Part shown: in pieces, positions 15,117 through 19,042 of the stretch | Position numbering within the stretch: position 1 is the stretch's first letter | Layout: each line of letters starts with the position of its first letter | NCBI GenBank assembly: GCA_900547275.1 | Contig: URGA01000034.1 | Coordinates: forward strand, 1 to 19,042 | Direction: 5' to 3' | Source: an uncultured Oscillospiraceae bacterium | GTDB taxonomy: Bacteria; Bacillota; Clostridia; Oscillospirales; Acutalibacteraceae | DNA length: 19,042 nt | Position numbers and translations under genes: made by a program | Notes under the pieces: generated by a model | What the model was told of the DNA's origin: nothing | The model's database searches: none | The model's input: only the letters and a program-made list of their open reading frames with translations

Positions 15117-15788
15117 TTAGTCCTTTTTTCGCGTTATTTCCCTCTTTTTTTCCCTGAAACTTTTTCCGTAATATTTTTTAAGCAGGCGCTGAGTCTGCCG
15201 AGGACAAACGCCGATTGTTTCAGATAGTTTTTGCAGCGTCAGATGGGGATTATAAAGAAAAGCGTTTTCAATGAGGATAAATCTTTTATCGTTAAGATTT
15301 TCCGCTTCTTCAGCTTCTGAAAAATCACTGGGGCAATAGTAGCGTGTAATATCAGTAAGCAGTTTCATCATCAATCCTGCAACTGCACTCTTATAGCCTG
15401 CTCTTTTGCTCCTGAACTCTTCAACAATTTCTTTTGCTGTAGAACTGTCAAAATTTTCCGAAATCCAAAATCCGGTATTAAGAAATACGGCGGCGAAAGC
15501 ACTTGTTTCTTTCATACGAGTGATTTGAAAATATATGTAATAATCAGTGATAAAATCTAAAGGGTCCGTCCCCTGAGCGTGATAAACTCCGGGACCGGTT
15601 ACAAAAAAATCCCCCGCTTTCAGCTGATATTCAGCGCTGTCGGTAATAAGAGTTCCCTTTCCGCCTGTTATAAAATGGAGTTCATAACTGTTTTTTGAAT
15701 GAATGTGGCCGCCAATATCGCTTTTCAGCACTCCGCCTCCCAGCGCGGCAATCTCAAAATCAATTCCCTGCCAGCTGAAATCTATCAT
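15117..15788 (-). CDS. AraC-type regulator with a single helix-turn-helix (C-terminally short)
   Basis: Transcription regulator, probably of the divergent GH95 gene. 223 residues: a cupin-like sensor domain (about 15-85, with HIHSKNSYELHFI and AGDFFVTGPGVYH), a helical linker (95-165), and the start of an AraC DNA-binding domain with one helix-turn-helix (LTLQKLSETIGVCPRQTQRL, 183-202). Normal members go on for about 50 more residues to a second helix-turn-helix. Here the frame ends after GKSFREKKREITRKKD, and the next bases are the mntP promoter. It may be a decayed or truncated gene, or a genuine short form. The start at 15788 was chosen for GGGAGAG upstream. An earlier ATG at 15833 would fall within the palindrome. 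Confidence 0.8.
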   Translation of the reverse strand: MIDFSWQGIDFEIAALGGGVLKSDIGGHIHSKNSYELHFITGGKGTLITDSAEYQLKAGDFFVTGPGVYHAQGTDPLDFITDYYIYFQITRMKETSAFAAVFLNTGFWISENFDSSTAKEIVEEFRSKRAGYKSAVAGLMMKLLTDITRYYCPSDFSEAEEAENLNDKRFILIENAFLYNPHLTLQKLSETIGVCPRQTQRLLKKYYGKSFREKKREITRKKD

Positions 15789-15823
15789 ACTCTCACTCTC
15801 CCTTAAGCACCAGCGTATCACAG

Positions 15824-15856
15824 AACACGACATATTGTCAACAATAATGTCGTGTT
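15824..15856. promoter_or_regulatory. Long palindrome in the araC/GH95 divergent region, candidate operator
   Basis: Ten-base perfect arms AACACGACAT (15824-15833) and ATGTCGTGTT (15847-15856), with a further inner dyad ATTGT/ACAAT at the centre. A minus-strand TTGACA lies inside it, placed to be the -35 of the araC-type gene (weak -10 TACGCT). An extended -10, TGCTAAAAT (15873-15881), precedes the GH95 gene. Binding here could therefore control both genes. The regulator that binds is not known. Confidence 0.6.
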
Positions 15857-15898
15857 TTCATTTGTTAGCTTATGCTAAAATACAATGGGGTGATTGGT

Positions 15899-18568
15899 AT
15901 GAATAAAGCAAAAAAAGCCTTATGTTTGGTTTTAAGCGGCTGTATGCTGTTTTCCTTTGCAGCCTGCTCAAATTCACAGGCCTACATAAAAGGCATAGCT
16001 GACAGCAATGAGAAAATCTCCTATTGCACAACATACACAGAACTTAAAGAAAACAAAACAAACAAAACCAAGTCATGGCGCCAAGTCATGATTTCCGGAA
16101 ACGGACTTCAGGGCGTTATCACAAGCGGCTCTCCGTACAGCGACAGCCTGATATTTCAGAATATCCACTTTATTCTGCCCAACGAAAACCAGCGCACATG
16201 CCCTGACACTTCAGACGAACTGGAAACCGTAAAGCAGAGTATCGTTGCGGGAAAGGATATTGTTGACGACGCCAGCTATGACGACGTTTACAGCTACCAT
16301 CCGGGAGGCGCGCTTAGAATTAAGCAGGAAAAGCTGCGCGCAAAGGACTATATAAGATATACTGATTACGAAACCGCTCAAGTAGGAGTACGTTATACTG
16401 ATAAAAACGGAACATGGGAGAGAAAGACTTTCACATCCCGCGCGGATAACGCGACCATAACACAGATTAGTTCTTCCTCAACAGGACAGAAAGTAAATCT
16501 TACCCTTTCAATGGACGATATATCAACCTTTGCCAACTACGGCGACGGCAAGGAAACAGATCTCCTCTATAAAAAAACGGTAGAAAAAGACTGCAATTAT
16601 ATTGCTCTTGAGGCTCACTACCAGAACTATGAAAACAGCGAGCTTAAAAACGGCGGATATGCTACCCTTACATACGTTGTTACCGACGGAACCAGAAACC
16701 GCACTGAAGGGGACGAAGTAAAAGACGAACAGTATGTAGGCGAAGGAAATCCTGAAATCCAGATTGAGAACGCTTCTTACGTTTATCTGATAACAATTTC
16801 TGACAGAACATACGATTTGTGCGCTTACGATGAATATAAAGATCTCAGCGTAAATCCCCTGCTTCAGTCAATTGAACAGAGAACAAAAGCAATTGCAGAT
16901 AAATATTCAGTTGACGGCGTATTCGACTATGACTCCGCCCTTAGTGCTCATGCAAAACTTCACAAGAAAGAATATGACGCCGTTACTCTTCAGCTTGGAA
17001 ACGGTTCAAGTGACAAATCAAACGAAGCACTTATAAAAGAGCAGAAAGGCGAAAAATCTATAAACAGCGCTCTTGCTCAGCGCGCTTACTACTCAGGCAG
17101 ATACGCTTACGTTTGCTGCGCAGGATATTCAACAAGCCGCCTTTACGGTATGTGGGTAGGCGAATGGAACGCAGGCTGGGGAAGCAAATACACTATGGAC
17201 GCTAATGTAAATCTCCAGACTTCGTCAATGAACAGCAGTAACATTGCTTCTGCTCCGATAGGATATACATATTTCATTTTGCGCCAGGTTCCCGACTGGG
17301 AAGAAAACGCGGCCGCAACCCACGGATACACAGACGCTATTCAGGCTCCCGTAAACACAGACGGCGACAAAGCAGTAATAACAGAAACCTGCTATCCATA
17401 TCCATTCAGATATTGGAACGCCGGAACAAGCTGGATGCTTCTTCCACTTTACGAAACACTGCTTACTTACGGAAATATTGAAATTCCGCTTTCAGACGAA
17501 TTTGACCTTGATAAACTTAAATCAGTCCTTTCCGTTACAGCGGATGATCTTACAGACGAACAGATTGAAAAAATCCGCCAAAAAGGCAGTCTTGATCTGG
17601 AAAAGGAAATCCTGCTTCCCCTGCTTACAAAAAGCGCAAATTACTGGGATCAAATGCTCACTCCTGAATATTACACCGATTCACAGGGTAACATTCATTA
17701 CGAAAAAGGCAAGACTGAACTTAAAGACGGCGAATATTACTGCATACTGCCCAGTTATTCACCGGAAAACAACCCTGAAAATTATCCCAGCCCGTCAGAC
17801 GCCAACACAGCTATTGACATTGCGGCGTGCAGAAGCAATATGCAGATGCTTATTGCCGTAATGAAGGAAGTTGACCCGAAAGCTGATACTTCTAAATGGC
17901 AGGAACTTATGGACGCCCTTCCGCCTTATCTCTATGATGAAACCGGTGCACTCAAAGAATGGGCTTGCAACCAGTTCACAGAGAACAACGAGCACCGCCA
18001 TCTCAGCCACCTGTACTGCGTATGGCCTCTTGACGAAACCCAGGACGATCCGGCACTTGCAAAGGCATGTCAGCAGGCAATAGCTAACCGAGAAAGCGAA
18101 AACGAAGCCAGCCATGCCCTTGTTCATCGCTCACTTATTGCGGCACGACTTAAAGACCGAGATTCTCTTACAGAAGCGCTGACATCGCTTATGAACCACA
18201 AAATTTATTATAATTCACTGATGACAAACCACGACTATGACCAGGGCAGCTGCTACTGCACAGACTTTGCCATCGGCTATCTCGGAATAATAAACGAAAG
18301 CCTCGTTTATTCAAATACGGGAAAAATTGAAGTTCTCCCTGCACTGCCGACGACAGGCTTTGAAAGCGGCAAAATCACGGGTATCAGAACACGCACGCGC
18401 GCACTGATTTCAGAACTTCAGTGGGACACTGAAAAGAAAACCGCTTCCGTAACCGTAACATCTGATACAGACCAGACAATTGACGTTTCCTGCGGACTTT
18501 CATCCGACAGCCAAACTGTCACATTCAAAGCAGGCGAAAGCAAAACCATCACTTTTAATCTTAAATAA
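15899..18568 (+). CDS. GH95 family glycoside hydrolase lipoprotein (alpha-L-fucosidase-like)
   Basis: Surface lipoprotein expected to remove terminal alpha-L-fucose or alpha-L-galactose from glycans by inversion. 889 residues, with a signal peptide ending FAAC (Cys23). The layout follows GH95: an N-terminal beta domain (about 40-330), then an (alpha/alpha)6 barrel and a C-terminal beta domain. Probable catalytic residues are N436 and N438 (MDANVNLQ), general acid E623 (PSYSPEN) and D789 (CTDFAIGYLG). HRHLSHLYCVWP and KIEVLPALP are family signatures. It is diverged: the usual TEMNYW after the Asn pair is replaced by LQTSSM, so linkage or sugar may differ. The start at 15899 has GGGGTGA about 5 nt upstream. 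Divergent from the AraC-type gene. Confidence 0.85.
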   Translation: MNKAKKALCLVLSGCMLFSFAACSNSQAYIKGIADSNEKISYCTTYTELKENKTNKTKSWRQVMISGNGLQGVITSGSPYSDSLIFQNIHFILPNENQRTCPDTSDELETVKQSIVAGKDIVDDASYDDVYSYHPGGALRIKQEKLRAKDYIRYTDYETAQVGVRYTDKNGTWERKTFTSRADNATITQISSSSTGQKVNLTLSMDDISTFANYGDGKETDLLYKKTVEKDCNYIALEAHYQNYENSELKNGGYATLTYVVTDGTRNRTEGDEVKDEQYVGEGNPEIQIENASYVYLITISDRTYDLCAYDEYKDLSVNPLLQSIEQRTKAIADKYSVDGVFDYDSALSAHAKLHKKEYDAVTLQLGNGSSDKSNEALIKEQKGEKSINSALAQRAYYSGRYAYVCCAGYSTSRLYGMWVGEWNAGWGSKYTMDANVNLQTSSMNSSNIASAPIGYTYFILRQVPDWEENAAATHGYTDAIQAPVNTDGDKAVITETCYPYPFRYWNAGTSWMLLPLYETLLTYGNIEIPLSDEFDLDKLKSVLSVTADDLTDEQIEKIRQKGSLDLEKEILLPLLTKSANYWDQMLTPEYYTDSQGNIHYEKGKTELKDGEYYCILPSYSPENNPENYPSPSDANTAIDIAACRSNMQMLIAVMKEVDPKADTSKWQELMDALPPYLYDETGALKEWACNQFTENNEHRHLSHLYCVWPLDETQDDPALAKACQQAIANRESENEASHALVHRSLIAARLKDRDSLTEALTSLMNHKIYYNSLMTNHDYDQGSCYCTDFAIGYLGIINESLVYSNTGKIEVLPALPTTGFESGKITGIRTRTRALISELQWDTEKKTASVTVTSDTDQTIDVSCGLSSDSQTVTFKAGESKTITFNLK

Positions 18569-18579
18569 GATAAAAATTT

Positions 18580-18612
18580 AAAACGCACCTCATTTGTTGA
18601 GGTGCGTTTTTA
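18580..18612 (+). terminator. Intrinsic terminator after the GH95 gene
   Basis: A 13-bp perfect stem (18580-18592 with 18598-18610) and a 5-nt loop ending in TTTTTAATT, 12 bp after the stop codon. Confidence 0.88.
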
Positions 18613-18640
18613 ATTCCTTTGCAAATTATTTCATTTATAC

Positions 18641-19042
18641 AAAGAAAAAGCACACCAAACGGTGTGCTTTCGGTGGTTGCTCAGGCAGGACCGAGTATTA
18701 CGCACTCGTTGCGAAACGGTCCACCGGACCGTTTCTGTCAAATCATAGATTTGAAACCTCGTGTCGCAGGTTCGAGTCTTTTTTAAGCAAAAACAGTAAA
18801 AGAAAAAGCACACCAAACGGTGTGCTTTTGGTGGTTGCTCAGGCAGGACCGAGTATTACGCACTCGTTGCGAAACGGTCCACCGGACCGTTTCTGTCAAA
18901 TCATAGATTTGAAACCTCGTGTCGCAGGTTCGAGTCTTTTTTAAGCAAAAACAGTAAAAGAAAAAGCACACCAAACGGTGTGCTTTTGGTGGTTGCTCAG
19001 GCAGGACCGAGTATTACGCACTCGTTGCGAAACGGTCCACCG
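18641..19042. repeat. 158-bp tandem repeat, 2.5 copies, hairpin-rich and non-coding
   Basis: Copies begin at 18641, 18799 and 18957 (the last cut by the window edge). Copies 1 and 2 differ at one base (C at 18671, T at 18829). Each copy holds hairpins: GCACACC/GGTGTGC (18650-18656 with 18661-18667), CGAGT/ACTCG (18692-18708), GAAACGGTCC/GGACCGTTTC (18713-18735), and CAAATC/GATTTG (18739-18753). A T-arm-like GCAGGTTCGAGTC then runs into T6. The period is not a multiple of 3, so no reading frame is kept between copies. On the minus strand the first hairpin is followed by TTTTTCTTT, like a terminator. It may be a multicopy intergenic element derived from tRNA 3' sequence. This is the only stretch over 300 bp without a gene. 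Confidence 0.9.

Noticed and set aside
18668..18784. A functional tRNA gene in each repeat
   Set aside because: A D-arm-like GCTCAGG and a T-arm-like GGTTCGAGTC are present. The T-stem has no 3' partner, there is no acceptor stem, and the middle hairpins do not form a 7-nt anticodon loop with T33.
18594..18974. Open frames of 61-116 codons across the tandem repeat on both strands
   Set aside because: The 158-bp period breaks the frame between copies, so the same DNA would be read in different frames. The translations (KKTRTCDTRF and similar) look like the familiar false proteins from tRNA-like sequence.
18641..19042. CRISPR array
   Set aside because: The whole 158-bp unit is repeated with no variable spacers.

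Overview
The window reads as chromosomal DNA of a fibre-degrading, low-to-mid GC Firmicute, most likely a gut or rumen Clostridia of the Oscillospirales/Ruminococcus type. The grounds are AGGAGG-type ribosome binding sites, TTGACA/TATAAT promoters with 17-bp spacers, short lipoprotein signal peptides, intrinsic terminators, a yybP-ykoY manganese riboswitch, and a set of genes (GH42, GH43, GH95, XylB with a FucI-type isomerase, AzlCD) typical of that group. The organism assignment is inference. Nearly everything is coding; both edges are open, the left inside a GH42 gene and the right inside a tandem repeat.

Layout. 1-5851 is a sugar block: a partial GH42 beta-galactosidase (-) divergent from a GH43 beta-xylosidase (+), then a convergent two-gene operon (-) of xylulokinase and an L-fucose-isomerase-family protein that probably supplies the kinase with ketopentose. 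6124-8587 is a polar amino acid ABC transporter (binding protein, permease, ATPase). Its binding protein has its segments in permuted order. 8659-11056 (-) is an operon of a GH16 lipoprotein and a membrane-anchored calcineurin-like phosphoesterase. 11270-12299 is azlCD (branched-chain amino acid export). 12351-14257 holds two divergent cell-envelope proteins of unknown function: a zinc-ribbon membrane protein with tyrosine/aspartate-rich repeats, and an anchored extracytoplasmic protein. 14343-15116 is mntP with its manganese riboswitch and promoter. 15117-18568 is an AraC-type regulator that lacks its second helix-turn-helix, divergent from a GH95 lipoprotein. 18641 to the end is a 158-bp tandem repeat of about 2.5 copies, rich in hairpins and non-coding.

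How the genes work together. GH95, GH16, GH43 and GH42 would trim fucosylated, beta-glucan/galactan and xylan-type glycans. The two lipoproteins act at the cell surface. GH43 and GH42 lack signal peptides and act on imported oligosaccharides, and the isomerase/xylulokinase pair sends the pentose into the pentose phosphate pathway. The amino acid importer, the AzlCD exporter and MntP handle nitrogen and metal balance.

The points most worth a second look are the circularly permuted substrate-binding protein, the 158-bp structured tandem repeat, and the AraC regulator that stops where the mntP promoter begins, beside a long palindrome in the araC/GH95 intergenic region.
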